DNA from: Toxotes chatareus
Taxonomy: Eukaryota; Chordata; Actinopteri; Toxotidae
Assembly: GCA_016801885.1 (NCBI GenBank)
Contig: CM028895.1
Span: forward strand, 19,426,001 to 19,490,000
Direction: 5' to 3'
DNA: 64,000 nucleotides
Shown: positions 33,653 to 47,171 of the stretch, piece by piece
Layout of the letters: every line of letters begins with the position of its first letter
Position numbering within the stretch: position 1 is the first letter of the stretch
Program-made: the position numbers and the translations under genes
The notes under the pieces: generated by a model
What the model saw: only the letters and a program-made list of their open reading frames with translations
The model's database searches: none
Told to the model about the DNA's origin: nothing

Positions 33653-36600
33653 TTAACACTGTGTGTGAGAGCAGGAGGAGTAGAGGTACAATAAGATGAA
33701 GCAGTCGATCAGAAGGATGGTGTAGAAACACCTCTGCGTGTGCAAGCTTCGACCCCTCTGAAAGCGAGTCAGTAGCACAGCCAGCAGTAAAAAGAAGGTG
33801 GCAGTGTTCAGGAGGAGGAAGAGTCTAATGTAGGAGGCTGTGCTGGGGAGACCCTCGCTCCCTGCTGTGGCCACCATGTGAACTTCTTTGAATTTGCGGC
33901 CCTTGACAAAGCCACCCTTTCTGTTTCTGCGACCGTCTGTGTAATCCATAAAGGCCCGTGAGTCTGCGTCTCCCTCCTCTGGACTGTCCTCGTACGTACG
34001 CTTTGAAGTTTTCTGTCTCTCCTTCTTCTCGTTCACTTCAATCTGTGCAAAAATGTCAGGTAGACTCTCAGAAAGCTTCTCCCCAAGGTTCACTTTCTTC
34101 CCCCCTTTACCTTTGCCCTGCTTCTTGGACATCGCAAACATCTTCTCAATGACCTCTTCCGTCTTCTTTTTGTCAGAGAACTGGAGGAGACGCTCTGCAG
34201 TCTTACGGAAGCTGGCAGTGTTGAGGACCCGTCCGAGGATGTGTCTCTCCATCTGCTGGAAGACCGGCTTGACATGCTGGAGGTTGTCTTCCATCAAATT
34301 GACGTACTCCTCTACCTCCTCCGGTGAGTTGTCCACGGCAACTGACGACTTCTCGAATACGATCTTCTTGTGGTCCAGCAGTACCATGGAGTACAGAGGC
34401 TTACTGGTGACCTCTCCGGTCAGCAGGTAGATGGTGTAAGTGTGCTCCTTGGTGGCCAGGTAAATATCCACTCTCTGGTCGTCACCACGCAGGCTGAAGC
34501 TCTGCACGTCCACCCCTGGTCCAAAAAAAATGTAGGCGCCCCTTGTGTGAGGATACCTCAATGGCATTGTGACATTCACATAGTTAGAGCCGTTATACGG
34601 GTACCCACGAGGGTAATTCCAGTAACCGATCACTCCTTTGTTACTGTAGCCAGTGTCATCCATCCAGAACATTTTATACTTGACGTCGCCGTGTAATACA
34701 AATGCTCCGTGAACACCATCTACTTTTGTGCTTTGGAATGGTAACTCTGTGTTGTGAAAGAAGGCACTCATGGCCCTGGTTGGGCTGTCAGGATCCAGGT
34801 GGATGTGGTCCACCAGGAGTAGGAGCTGTGGGTGAAGGAGGAGCAGGTTCCTCTGAAAGTTCCTGATCTTCAGCTCTGGATTATAAGCAGAACGTCCCTC
34901 GCCACGGATAAAGACCATTCCCTGTCTCTCCATAGCAGCTTCTACTCTGCCCTGGGCATCAGCCGCCAGCCCCACCTTGTATTTCAACCACTTAGAGTCA
35001 CAGGCCTCTGTAACCTGTCCAGCCCATGGCTTAAAGCAACTCCCTGAGACAGCCGAGCCAAACAAAACTGCATTGTTCAACAAAGTGTACTTCGGTCCGT
35101 ACAGTGCCTCTGTGATGAATGGAACACCATTGGGTGCAAAGGTGAAAGTGTTCTGATCTGGGTGCTCGTGGCCAGCGTTAAAGTTCCTCCACCCTTTGAT
35201 CCACTCTTTGTACTTGTTCTTGTGAACAATGTCAAAGATGGCGCGTCCTCCCAGCTTCCCTGACTTGAAGGAGACAAAGGTACGGTTGGTATCTGCAGGC
35301 AAAGCACTGCCGTATGTGACTACACCCCAGTCCTCAAAGTAGTGGAGTTTGGATGTTCCAAAATCCGAAGGGGGTTTGGGGATCAGGCTCGGATCATACC
35401 TGAAGAATACAACGAGAAACCCTGTATCAGATGAATAAAAATACTTGCATGTGCATTAGATTCAAAAGCAAAATCCACTGACAGATATTCTCATCATTCT
35501 GAAGGTATTCATGTAGAGGTGTAAGGTATATCACCAATCAATGGTAATGTGTTTTTGGGTGGATTTCCCAATTTTTCCCCATAGACAAACTGCTGTAAGA
35601 TATTTCCCATTATTAAACTCAACTCAGCAGCTTACCAGATGAACTCTGTGTGGAGAGTACACCATCGTTGGCCCTTTCCAGCCTGCCCTGGCCCTTCCAT
35701 CACCCTGTTTTGATGAATCAGATCTGCCAGCCAGTTTCCACTGCCATTACGCAACACGTAGCGGTCCAAGAAGACCAGCTGGCTTTCCGGCCCATAGAAC
35801 CAGTTGTAGTTGGAATCTGCAATAGCTACAGTCCGCTGAAATCCTGGTGAGACAGTGAAAACACAGAGTGGACAACTTTAGTGGTGTCATGCAGAGGTTA
35901 TGTTCTATTCTAAATGAAATACTGATGTACTGAGTGATTTCTTTTAAGTTTGTATTGTTATTCTCTGTAAATATGTGGGGGGGAAAACCACATACTCTGC
36001 TGATGACAGGGTTCTTAGAAACCAACTATAGCAACTACAGTATGTAATCACAGTCAATAATCTGTCACATAAAAACAAATGTAAAGAAAAACTGCAACAG
36101 AAAAACTCCAGTAAGCAAAGTCTCTTGCTCTGTTGCTATGATCTTGGCTAAACAATGAAAAATTCTACATGATATTTATTACAGGATTTGACAAAAGGCT
36201 GTTGCAGGTTAAGCATGGATTTATTTTCAGTGACTAACTTGAAATGAGCAGTGTTGCTCACATTCAATACTGGCTTTGGAGCTTTGCTTCCAGTCAGCTG
36301 TGTGTAAACACACAACCGCTGCAGTGAGGAAACAGGAATCGTCCAACTGACACTTCTCCTTGACACTCGACTCCTCACCCCTCTTGCCTCACATGCAACG
36401 TTGTGCCTCAGAGCTGTCTTAGTTAAGTGTTGCTAAAATCCACAGGGTCCACACTGTGGAAAAAAATACTGGTGAGACATTATAAACTGAAACTCCTTCC
36501 TGTGCTCACATTTCAAACTCCTTCCTTGACAGACACTCACTTCCAGCACTTTCACTTCCTCTAACACTTCCAACTCCTTTCACCACTTGCATATCAACTA

Positions 36601-38673
36601 ACATTTTAGTTCCTTTCAGTGCCCTTGAACTATATTAGTACCACGCTTATTACCATGTGCTTCCTGTCATCTGTATGGCAACACACAAATAGATAGGTAC
36701 ATATACACACAGGCAGAGAGAGGAGAGCAACCATACAGCTGACACTTCAACTCTATTCAGGTCTTGCGCTTAAATTGACACCTGAATTGACAGTATTTCA
36801 TCTGCCACTTCAACTTCTTACATTGCTTCAAGTTCAGCTTCAAGTTCAATTTCATTAAGTGCTTGAATTTGAGCTAATAATTCAATGTACATATACATTT
36901 CTATATATTTAAGCTGTTTTGGCAACACACATTTCTCTTTTCTAGTATTAGTTACAGTCTGATAGCCATTTGCTTTCTGTCAACTGTGTGCAAACACATT
37001 CCCAAGATCGCACACAGTCAGTCGAGGGGACAGCAACCATCCAGGCTGCTAAGGGGGCAGTTGAGGATAATCTGGGCTTGTCTTCCAGTCTGATGGAGGG
37101 AGAAAGCTGCTATTGTGGCTCTGGGTCTGAGGCTCTCCTGGCTGGTGTAATTAGAGGTGCTGTCTGAGTGCAGCAGTGCCGTTTCGGACACAATACAGAA
37201 ACTGTTGGCGGGGGGCTGTGAAATGTCTGAGCCTGACCTAGGGGCCTCTCCTCTGCGGCTGCCCTCCTCCTGACCTTCAGATGAAACTTCCAGGACACCA
37301 CAGATCCCTGCAGGTCTCGGCTCAGCTTTGAAAGGCATCCAGGAAGGTAATCACTGCACGCATGCATACCCCATATCAGCAGAGAGGAGAAGCTACTCTC
37401 CAATGTGGCAGCCTAGGGTCATTTTCATGCCTAATCTAATATATCCAGCTTTTGGCATGTACTCATGCTGGTAGGGTCTAGCAGGGTGTTTCTGCCACTC
37501 ATAGCTAAGTAACCACTTAGTCACGGATTGCTGACTTGTTCTTCAGCAGCCCAAATTGATCTATTTAGGTGAAAAGTGTATCACATGCATTTCTCAGCTT
37601 TTTAAAAAAGTAAACAAATGTGCTGGTCATAGCAAGCAGGTGATGTGACAGTTACCGGGTAGGATAGTCCTGTAGAGGAAGGCAAAGTGTTTAAGGAGCC
37701 AGGGGTGGTCAAAGTGGCTGATGGCAAAGTGGCGCTGCACCAGGAACATGTACTGGAACAGAGAGCGGGTGGTATAAGTCCCATAGGCCACACCTTCATA
37801 CAGGGAGCCATCCGTCACATCCTGCAGAAGGACCATGGACTTCTCCATGATGGACAGGGCCTGCTTGGTCCACAGGTAGGCCTCCTGAAGGTAACCTAGA
37901 ACACAGGAAGTTGAGATGGTGTCACAGGTGAAATATGGTCAGAGTCAGATACCTGATCTCGTCAGGGGTTATTCAGGTAGAGTGCAAGGACGAAATGTCA
38001 AATGTTTCAAAAGGGTCAGAAAGTCAGATTTGGTGGGAATCGCTTCGAGTCTTCAAGAGTTATGGAAGTATGAGTTAAATCCGTCCAGATCAATGAGAAA
38101 ATGTTTTTTAGGGTGATGTCTATCAAATCCAGCTAGATGCGAATACACATGACCTATAGCAGCAGATACAGCCATTATCTAAAGAATCTATTAAAAAACA
38201 ATATTTCCCGTACAAGTTGTACAAGAGTTAGTTGAGATAACTGGCCACATAGCAGAGCTTGTTATCTCACGTTTGAATGTGAGAAGTAGAAAACCACTGG
38301 GAACATATTTCCACATATGCATTTTATGCTTATCGCCACCGAAAAGCTTCTGACAAGTATTACACAACATATATAGCCAATAACAGATTTCCACTCTTTT
38401 ACAGGGTGAAAAGTTTTCCTCTTTACAAGAAAGTGCTCAGATTACTGAGAATATGTTCGTAGCAGGACTTGAAGTGAGAGGCTGTGCATTACAAAGTGAG
38501 CAGGGCCTAGTGTTGTAGCGCATATGAGTGTATGTGTGTTATGTCACCAATGGAATTAAAACAGCATTACAGCAAACAACGTCTTCTCAGTCTGTTACTT
38601 AGAGAAACCTTCCATACACGGCATTTAGCTGTGGCTTTGGAAAGCATGACACCACTATGGTACACCATGTATA

Positions 38674-38721
<48 letters not shown>

Positions 38722-41700
38722 TAGAGTTTACTATGAGAACAAGCGACTGCATAAACACTCCAGCCACAGCTTTTTGAGGAATCATATCGGCAGTAACTGG
38801 CTGGGGTGGGTGCTGGCCCCGGGTCCGCCCTCTGGAGCCATCCCCCCAGCAGTGTTTGGATTGGGCTCGGGGGGCCACAGAGCAGGTATTTACCATCAAA
38901 CAGTTACTCTTGGCACACACAAAGACCACATTTACACAAACAAAAGCTTCACCAGCGTGCACACAGTCCAGGGCCACACTTCAGAGCTGCGTAGACCAAT
39001 TAAGTTTTATGACAGAATCTGTCAGTAGACTAGTGTGACTTCATGTTGCTCAATAATCACGTAAACGTTCAACCATTCATTCATCTAAAGATGTGTTAAT
39101 TCAGTATTTTGGCCACTTACGAGCACGGGAACAAGCTGAAGACACAACATTTGTCATATTTTAGTTGATTTCTACTTCTGTTAGCAAACAGCAGTGCTGG
39201 AGAAGCCATTTCAATCCACATGATGACTGTTGTGCCATAATTAGCTCTGCTTTCAGCTTTGTTTTGGTCTTCACCAGGTCCTAAGAAAAATACCTTCCTT
39301 TTTACCTCTGCTAAAAAGCTTAGCAGAGCCAAGGGAAATTTCCAACAAGTCCTTGTGGCTTTATTAATATGACCAACAACTTTCACACTACACATCGTCA
39401 TTTAATCTGTTGTTCAGACCAAAATATTGATTAGTGGGGAGCAGTTTATGGCCAGCTCAAACAAGCCATTGGCGTCAAGTATGCCTTTCCTCCAACAAAT
39501 GGGAAATAATGTGTTTTCTTTTTCCAGGAGAAGAAGACTCACCAGTTTCAACGTTAGCAGAAAACAGAAGAGAAACTGAGAAGTCAGCATGAGTAATGAT
39601 AGAACCATGGTGGAACAAAGGATACAGGCACCGTGTAATGAAACTCAAATGCCATTAACAGAAAATCCCAAGGAAAAAGATGACACAGTGCTGTACTGCT
39701 AATTACACAACAGTCATCGATGCATTAAAGGAGCTGGATAACTCACTCAAAGATGGTGCCTAGTCAGTTGAAATGAAAATTGCTCACCAACGCTTTTTGG
39801 GCTGAGGGGGATTTTTTTAATATCGCCAGAGGCGACTGGGACAAATTGGCAGCCAGACTGAGTGGCAGTGCTGCATCTAGCTCTTTTAATACATATGTAA
39901 GTACAGCACAGTGTTTTCCTAGAGTCTCAGAATGCGGCTGGTTTCTCTAAAAATTAGCAGAGGAGATAACGCTGCCATAAAGCTGAGGGTTCAGGTCCGA
40001 CTGTCTCTCATGTTGTTGGGCATGTGCTGGCTCTGGAGACTCAGATTACCTCCTTCAGCTCACATCATGCCTCCAAGCTTAAAGCACTGGGAACCGGGAC
40101 TTTCAGTTAAGTTCTCAGAGCAGCGTCACCCTGCTGTCCAAAGGAATGTGAGAGGTGAAAGGATTTATTTCCAATAACTCGACCTGCACTCCTTCAGTTT
40201 GTCTGGATGTCAGAATGTCACACATTGTTTGCGGAGGGCAATTGTAAGGATCTTGCGTAAATTTGACCGGGGGGGAGCAAGTAATTATTTTCCAATCTGT
40301 TTTAAATGAGGGGTGGGACTGAGTATTGAAATACGTTTCCCACAGGCTGACAGCTCAGTTGTGAGGGTCTTGGGGTCACTCGTTTTGTCAAATGACTGTC
40401 CTTCTGTGCTTTTGGCCCTTTATTGCAAGAATCCACCAAATTCACAAACACTCTTGCCTCATGTGACAATTATGGGATATTGGTATATGCTAAAAAATAG
40501 CAAAGAGCCACAGCTGGTGAACTGACTAAGCAGGATTTATCCAAAGTTTGCTGAGCCACTGATGATACAGGACGACGTACGGCTATAGCACCTGTTCATT
40601 GACAGTTTCATATATGTTCCTTTTACTTTTGAAAGATAAATAATAAATACAAAAAGAACACAACCTCTTGAGTGGGAGGAAATGTATTTGGTTATGTCAC
40701 TGAGCAGGATATGATTATAAAAATTGGCATACTGGCACTAATATCACAATAAGTACTGCTGCAACACTGAGGCTGAGGGTGTTTCTTTTATATCAAGACT
40801 TTGCAGGGCTTTAAGCCAGTTTAGCATTTTACTAGTTTGTTACTTTTTTTCAATTGATAGCACACATGCAGGCTATATGCTGTTGTTTGTATCTTGTTGT
40901 TTGTCTCAGATTTTCCAGACTGTCATCTTACACATCATTTTTATCTCAACTGCCTCAGAAAATTCTGTGAAACTAGAAACGCTTGAAGAAAGCACTGGTT
41001 AATTCAGCAATTACCAAATAAAGACGTTTTTCTTTGTCTGTGGGCAGACTGCTTCTCCCATATCCTGCCTGAATCAATTAAAATAACTTTGAAACCCCAA
41101 TATCATTCATTTAATTTATGGGATTTAATTGCATGTGCATTATGCAATGTACGGCTATACTTTCTGGCTAGCTCTACAGTCTTAGCTAGTTACTAGCTAA
41201 CATATAGTGATGCAGCGTTTGGTCACACTATCCTGCTACTTAGTGGGGAAAAAAAACAGCTAAATACTGGACAGGAAATGCAGTTTAACTGGTTGTGTCA
41301 TTAGCTTTAGCATTAGCATAAGGGAGCAGTATATTGTAACGTCTTTTCTCAATTTTTCAAATTTCCTAACAGGATGTCAAGCTGTTTTATGATAAACACC
41401 AAAGCCCACACTTGATAGTAGCTTATGCGGTCCTCTGGCAGACATTACGGTGTGGGTGGTCAGTGCGAAGGATGTGACAGAACGGGGGAGTCGGGGTTCG
41501 CTACAGATGAACTGTATTTAAACTGTGCACTGATCTGACGCTTCAAGGCACCAACAAGCAAACACCTGTGTCTGGAATGCACATCTCCTCGAAGCCATGG
41601 CTGCATTCTTGTCTGGATATCTAAACGAGGCTAGTCTGTCAGAGCTTCAAAAGAACCACACACCCGTGACAGCATGAACACTTTTCACTACAGTGAGTGG

Positions 41701-44700
41701 CAAGTAAACTGTACGAAGATGTTATTTTAGGGCCCAAAATAATGGAAAAATCATAACTTTGTCTAAAATGTCAGCAGTGTTAAATAACCAATAACAAAGA
41801 AGAAGAAACCAGAGATTGTTCTTCATTTCTGGCAGTTCTTACTGGAAAATGTCCACTCATTCAAAGTCATTTTGACTAATATTTGAATGTAAGGCCCTGC
41901 CTCTGAACTAGAGATGAATGATACATATATGTTAATGGAATACAGTCAGGCCTTATTTCTGAATACAGTCAGAAATAAGAGTTCTTTTTTTTTTGTTGTG
42001 TTTTGTTTTTATGATCATCGCAAATACATCATGTGTTAGCAATCTATGAAGCAGCTATTTTCTCACCCCTGCTAGGTATGAAACCATCATCTCTGCATGA
42101 GGTTCTCCTGTAAAGCACGCTTCAACAAATAACGGCAGCTAAACAGAATCCCTTCCCCAGGTAACACGTACAGGCCGAACTGGAGCGAACTCACTTTTTC
42201 CTGGGCCTGACACAAAGTGAAATGAAGCAAAAAGAGGTCAGGCTGTAACTCTCCTGAGTGTTCGCAGAGCTTTGTGCCTGTTGCTGCCCTCTACAAAAAA
42301 AAAAAAAAAAAAAAGAAAGAAAACCACTGTGACCACAGCGGTTCTCAGTAAGCCAGCTGTCATTTGGTTCACATCAGGACTGGATCTTTTGTACCAGAAA
42401 TCAAATCCCTGTAAGCAAAACAAGCTGCGCTGCATGAATTCACCTTCGATGGCCAATCTCTGCTGCTACATGCAATATTAAGTGCAGGCGGAAAAGGAAA
42501 GAATAAGCAGGGAATCACGTCCCCACAAAGGAAGCGCTGGAGAGAATAGTCTTAAAGAAGAAGAAGAACGTGACAGTTTGTTGGAGAACCTCATACGGAG
42601 AACAATTACAGAGGATTAAGAGCAGCTATGGCAGGTAACCTCAGGCTGACAGCACTGAAATACCAGTCAGTGTCTCTCATAAGCAAACTGCTGTCAAGCT
42701 GTCAGGTCTCACCCTGACTATAGAGATGAGAAAACTTCATTCAAAATATCTGAACCATAACTGAAGAAATGAAAAAAAAAGAACAAACATGAAATTATGA
42801 AGACAGGAATCACTAACCTTGGGTCATGTAAACCAGGCTTCCTGTGAGCAGAGCCACGCAGTTGGTGGGCTGGTGGTTGTGCAGGTACTGGAACCCCCAG
42901 CCTCGGACGTAGGACTTCTCGTACATCAGTCGCGACGCGTTGCCGATCACCTGGAGGAAACGCTCCTGTTGACCCTTGTTCAAGTACTCATACAGGAAGT
43001 CGTAAGCGGTGGCGAACCCAACCAAAGAGTGCGCCAAGGGAACTTCATCCCAGGGGGCGTCTTTGACCAGCCTGCAACACAGACAGTAACACAAGACTGA
43101 AGGCAACGCAGACACACGTGGATCTTAAAAAAAAAAGAAAACATGCCATGGTAAGCAGGTGTGAAGTTCTCACTCATTAAATAAAACCAAAATGCTATGT
43201 CATGAACCAGAAACCTTTCCTGTACAAAGCCTTTTAATGAGCCGAAACGCAGCTGTAGAACATCTATTCACTTTGAAAGCAAAAATAAAGATGCTAAGTA
43301 GCATTTTTACACCACAAATACAGCTGCACCAATAAAGAGATGCATGAAGGAACACAAAGAGTTTGGCGTGTGCAAAACTCTCTCCAGGTTAACAGGTACT
43401 GGGCTCTCAGAGTGCTGACTTCTGTGAGTTTTAGGAGCGCTAAGTGCTAGTGCTATAAAATCATGCTGGTTGCTTTAATTAAAGAGAGATGGAGCTCAGA
43501 TGTGGCGTCGAAGCCAGGCACTGTGTGTTCAGCTGCCTCGAATCCACCCACCGATTCATGCTGATACATGCACAGTGATTCTGTGACCACTGATGACGAA
43601 CTGATGACGTCATCTCCAGTCGAGCCGCCGCGCGGTGAGACTTTCTTTCAAAGATTGTTGTGAAAAAGTGAATCATGGTCTCGTGGTTTACTCTCTGTAT
43701 TGTGGGTTGAATTGGTATCTAAATTTTTTTTTTTCTGGATCTTCATGACACTTCTTCACGTTGCAGTTTGACCACATAGGAAACAGGAAAACTGTAACAA
43801 GATTACTGCCAAGTCACTGTATGCTGAAATATGCCAAAGGACACACAGTCTCGTTCCTGTGTGTTTGCAGACTGCGTTAAAAAGGAGCAGGCACCAGGAT
43901 GCCACAAAGTAGAAGTTCCCCCTTCGGAACATGGATCGTGGAGTTGTTGCGGACATAATTGAAGGTCACGAATCCCACAGCTGACTGATTCCTGGAGCCA
44001 CTCGGCAGAAGCCGTCAGAGGTTCACTGACCATAATAAAAGTGCGGCCAAGGAGAAAGCTCGGCGTGTTCTTAAGACGTGAAAACACATGCTCGGTGGCT
44101 TCTCACCTCTGAGCTGTGGCGCGCACGCTGATATGGTGAAAAATGTATAATACGCCCCCCAGGAACGAGCCGCTGGAAAATCCCCTTCCCTGTGTTTCGA
44201 CGGCTGGAGGGAACACAGCAGCCATTCAGCAAAAAAGAGAAGGATTAAGCCGCTAGACTCCCCCTCCCTCTCCACGTGAAGGGGGAGGGTGTACCTGTAA
44301 GAGAGGGGATTGTCCCCACAGTTCAACCAGTTAATGTGCTACCTGACATTCAGTTCAGTTTATCTGTCTCTCTGCCTTCAGTCAAACACAGAATGTGTGT
44401 ATGTGTGTGTATGCTTAGTCTAAGCAGACCACTGGAACACACTCTGAGTTACATCTGTGCATAGCATCAAAAAAAATCCTCAGGATTTACGGAGAAACAA
44501 ATATGACATCTGAGATATTATTGCAAAATTATTGCACTGGTTAGTGAAGATATTCAAAATACCAAGAGACAATTACAGAATAATGGTGGCTGCTACTCCA
44601 TATATAAGCTAATGGTCATACCAGAGATTGTAAAGCTGTAGCAGCAAAGGTGTGTTTTATTACCTGCAAAATTCTACTTTTAATGTGAAAGAGGAAGTTA

Positions 44701-47171
44701 CATAGTCTGACTTTAGTTTCACTTTCATTCATTTCATATTAGTAATTCCAGCTGATCAACTTAACTAGTTTTGATCCAGGACCTTCAGTGTTTGGACCCA
44801 GGAACTGGTGAAATACAAGGTGTGTCAAACTCAGTCTCCAGAGCCAGAGACTGAGAGCTAATCAAGTGAATGTATGTAAATGAGCAGCAGACGGGTTACC
44901 ATGGATCCCGGCACCGGATGCAGCCATGCTCCAAGCATCATTTCTGAGACCTTCACTCCTTCAGTCTTTTAAATAAAAGCTGTGGAGAACTTGGAAACAG
45001 TGAATGGCTTTAATCCACTTTGCACTTGCCAGCCAGACCTGACGCTCACTGAACTTAATCACATTGTTAGGGAAACACTGCTTGATGGCTGATGTTAGCA
45101 TAAAGCTGGCAATGAAAAGCCTGAGGCTCGTCCAGACGTGGGCTGAATGGATGGAGTCAGCTGACCTGGTGGATAGTTTTTTTTTTTTTCCCTACCGATT
45201 TTATTTTTCAATATCTGTGATTAAAATCTTCATATCAAAGCTGCGGCTGCAGCTGAGAGTTCTGAGTGTGTACTCTAAATCTACGACGAGCGCTGCCCTG
45301 TTGTCTCTGCAGTCAGTTCAGACAGGATGTGTGGTATTTACATACATCCTGTTTGATTGTGGAGTAACAGAAGGAGAGATGGCAGCTTTGATTATGAGCT
45401 ACACTGAGAAAAAAAACAAATTCCACATGAAAACAGCAAATAACCAACAGCTTCCAACCCTCTGTTATGCAGAGAAACAAAGAAATGTTGTTCCTGATGC
45501 TCACAGAGTTGGAAAATGATGATTTTAAGATTCAAAACCTATGTTTTTTTTTTTTTTTTTTTTTTGCAGAAATAGTGTTACTCTGGATACTCCACTGGTT
45601 TTCTGTGGAATCCCATTGTCTTGAGGCGGCAACAGAAACCTCAGAGGTGACAGAACCAAAATTATATTTATATATTATTAAAATTTAGGTGAACTGACCC
45701 TTAAAGAAGGAAAGTACCTTTCCAAAAGGTTTAATGTTTTGAAAACTGTTTTCAAATGGACTAAAAGTATCAGAGTCTGTGCAAGAAACTGGTCTTCATC
45801 TGCTCTACTGGTTTCCCACCAGAAACACAACACAAAACTGTGCACCATTAATAACAAGACCGTAAAACTCGTGGCACACTGACATTTTCCTGTCAGTTGT
45901 TTTACAGCTGTGTTCAACCACTTCAACACCAGACCTAACACGTGCTTCTCTATGTCAAAAACACAAACAGGTTCCATATGAAGGCAGCAAATGTTCCCAC
46001 TCGCTAAGAATCCGTCGTGCGTGTTGAAATCAGTGCAGCACGTTGCTTAGGCTTCATTACAGACTGACCAGGATCCTGAAACCCACCTCAGGGTCAGAAA
46101 CCATCCAAGAGGAAAAGGGGAAGCATTTTTTTTTCCCCAGAGCTCTCTGGGAGGTTAGGTATACAGATAAAAATGGCCCCTGAGGGATATAAAATATATT
46201 GTGAATGATCATGACTGACAGATCAATCAGTAACAAATATAACTGTTTCCACCCTGCATACAAGTACTCACATTTAAAGTTTCCCTGATTAGATCTAAAG
46301 TCTGAACTGCCTCAAATTCTAGACTTTAAAAACATTTTGGGAGGATTAATTAAGAAAAAAATGACCTGTAGGAACTCTGGCTTAGATAATGCCAACAATT
46401 AGAGGAGAGTGGATTCCGTCCCTGTCTGGTATTCAGCTCACATCTGAACATTTCATTTCCTTTCATCGGGGGTGCATGTTCAGCAGACAGCTGCTAAACA
46501 TATTTCCCGGACCACAGACCTATCGGACCACAATGCATCTCTACCAGAGCTCTGCCCACAGAGAAAATATGAGAACACTCTGGAAATGGGGGGGGGGAGG
46601 ATTCAGAAAGCCTCTGAGTTGGGGGGGGGGGGTTATCAGGCACCATCTGTAAAACTCAGCTGAGGCAGCTGAACATGGCCTCAAATCTCACTGTGTCACA
46701 TTAAATAGTTGAAATAATAAAAAGATAGAAAATCTACCAACTAGGCTGAGCCGCCATCCTCTCCATGTAGTCCTTGGCCAGGTCCAGGGCCCCGGCCCTG
46801 TGCGGGTACAGCAGGCAGAACATGGACAGAACACCCAGGTTGTTTCCGTACACCTCGTTCCAGCGGGCGCTGAACTCTGCGGGGCTCCAGGGGGGCAGGT
46901 ACTCCTCCGGGTGCTCCAGCATGGTCTCCCCAGCCTCACGGATCCTCCTCGCCATGTCCCGATGAGTCCCCGCAGCTGCGTACTGCAGCTCCTCCACGTC
47001 CCCCCGAGTGAAGTACAACATGGGATGCCCTTCATAGTTGCCTCCCATGAAGGGGATTCCTGCGCTGGGGTCCACTTCCGTCGTCGTCGTCGCCACCACC
47101 GCCGGGACGAGCAGGGGCCACAGCAGACTTATGAAGAAGACTGTGGGGGCCCCACGGGTGTAGGTTCTCAT
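33653..47171 (-). CDS. dse: Dermatan-sulfate epimerase, complete, 5 coding exons
   Basis: C5-epimerase converting glucuronic to iduronic acid in chondroitin/dermatan sulfate, in the ER/Golgi lumen. Coding exons in transcript order: 46738-47171, 42818-43071, 37656-37895, 35636-35843, 33653-35399. Borders are GT-AG, phases agree, and the total is 2883 nt for 960 aa (human 958; DSEL is longer). Signal peptide near residues 1-27. Human catalytic residues H205, Y261 and H450 correspond to H211 (LHNHQPTN), Y267 (EGVAYG) and H456 (AGHEHPDQN), a constant +6 offset, so activity is expected. The C-terminus has two hydrophobic segments ([18 protein letters not shown] and [16 protein letters not shown]) ending CSHTQC, as in mammals. 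A likely 5' UTR acceptor lies at 47205-47206 with an upstream exon near 49.15 kb. Strongly conserved; no break seen. Confidence 0.97.
35844..37655 (-). other. dse intron 3
   Basis: 1.8 kb without coding sequence. It contains inverted-repeat arm B (36359-36492), followed by about 350 bp of pyrimidine-rich, CTTCC-containing sequence (36490-36860). Confidence 0.8.
36359..36492 (-). repeat. 134-bp inverted repeat, arm B
   Basis: Reverse complement of 31766-31899, one mismatch in 134 bp. It lies in dse intron 3, 4.46 kb from arm A. The segment between the arms carries the last two dse coding exons and the 3' UTR. Confidence 0.95.
37896..42817 (-). other. dse intron 2
   Basis: 4.9 kb, non-coding. 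It holds a (CT)n(CA)n microsatellite at 38674, an 11-bp perfect hairpin at 41952-41979 and a poly-A run near 42296. No exon on either strand is supportable. Confidence 0.75.
38674..38722. repeat. (CT)n(CA)n compound microsatellite
   Basis: About 12 CT units followed directly by about 12 CA units, in dse intron 2. Confidence 0.95.
43072..46737 (-). other. dse intron 1 of the coding region
   Basis: 3.7 kb, non-coding on both strands. It has short homopolymer runs (T near 45545, G near 46590 and 46622) and no recognisable repeat family or nested gene. Confidence 0.75.

Noticed and set aside
38567..38977. Minus-strand ORF of 136 codons over a microsatellite
   Set aside because: Composed largely of CA/CT repeat translation in a dse intron.
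45064..45519. Plus-strand ORF of 151 codons
   Set aside because: Begins at a non-ATG codon, low-complexity Phe run, no family resemblance, inside a dse intron.
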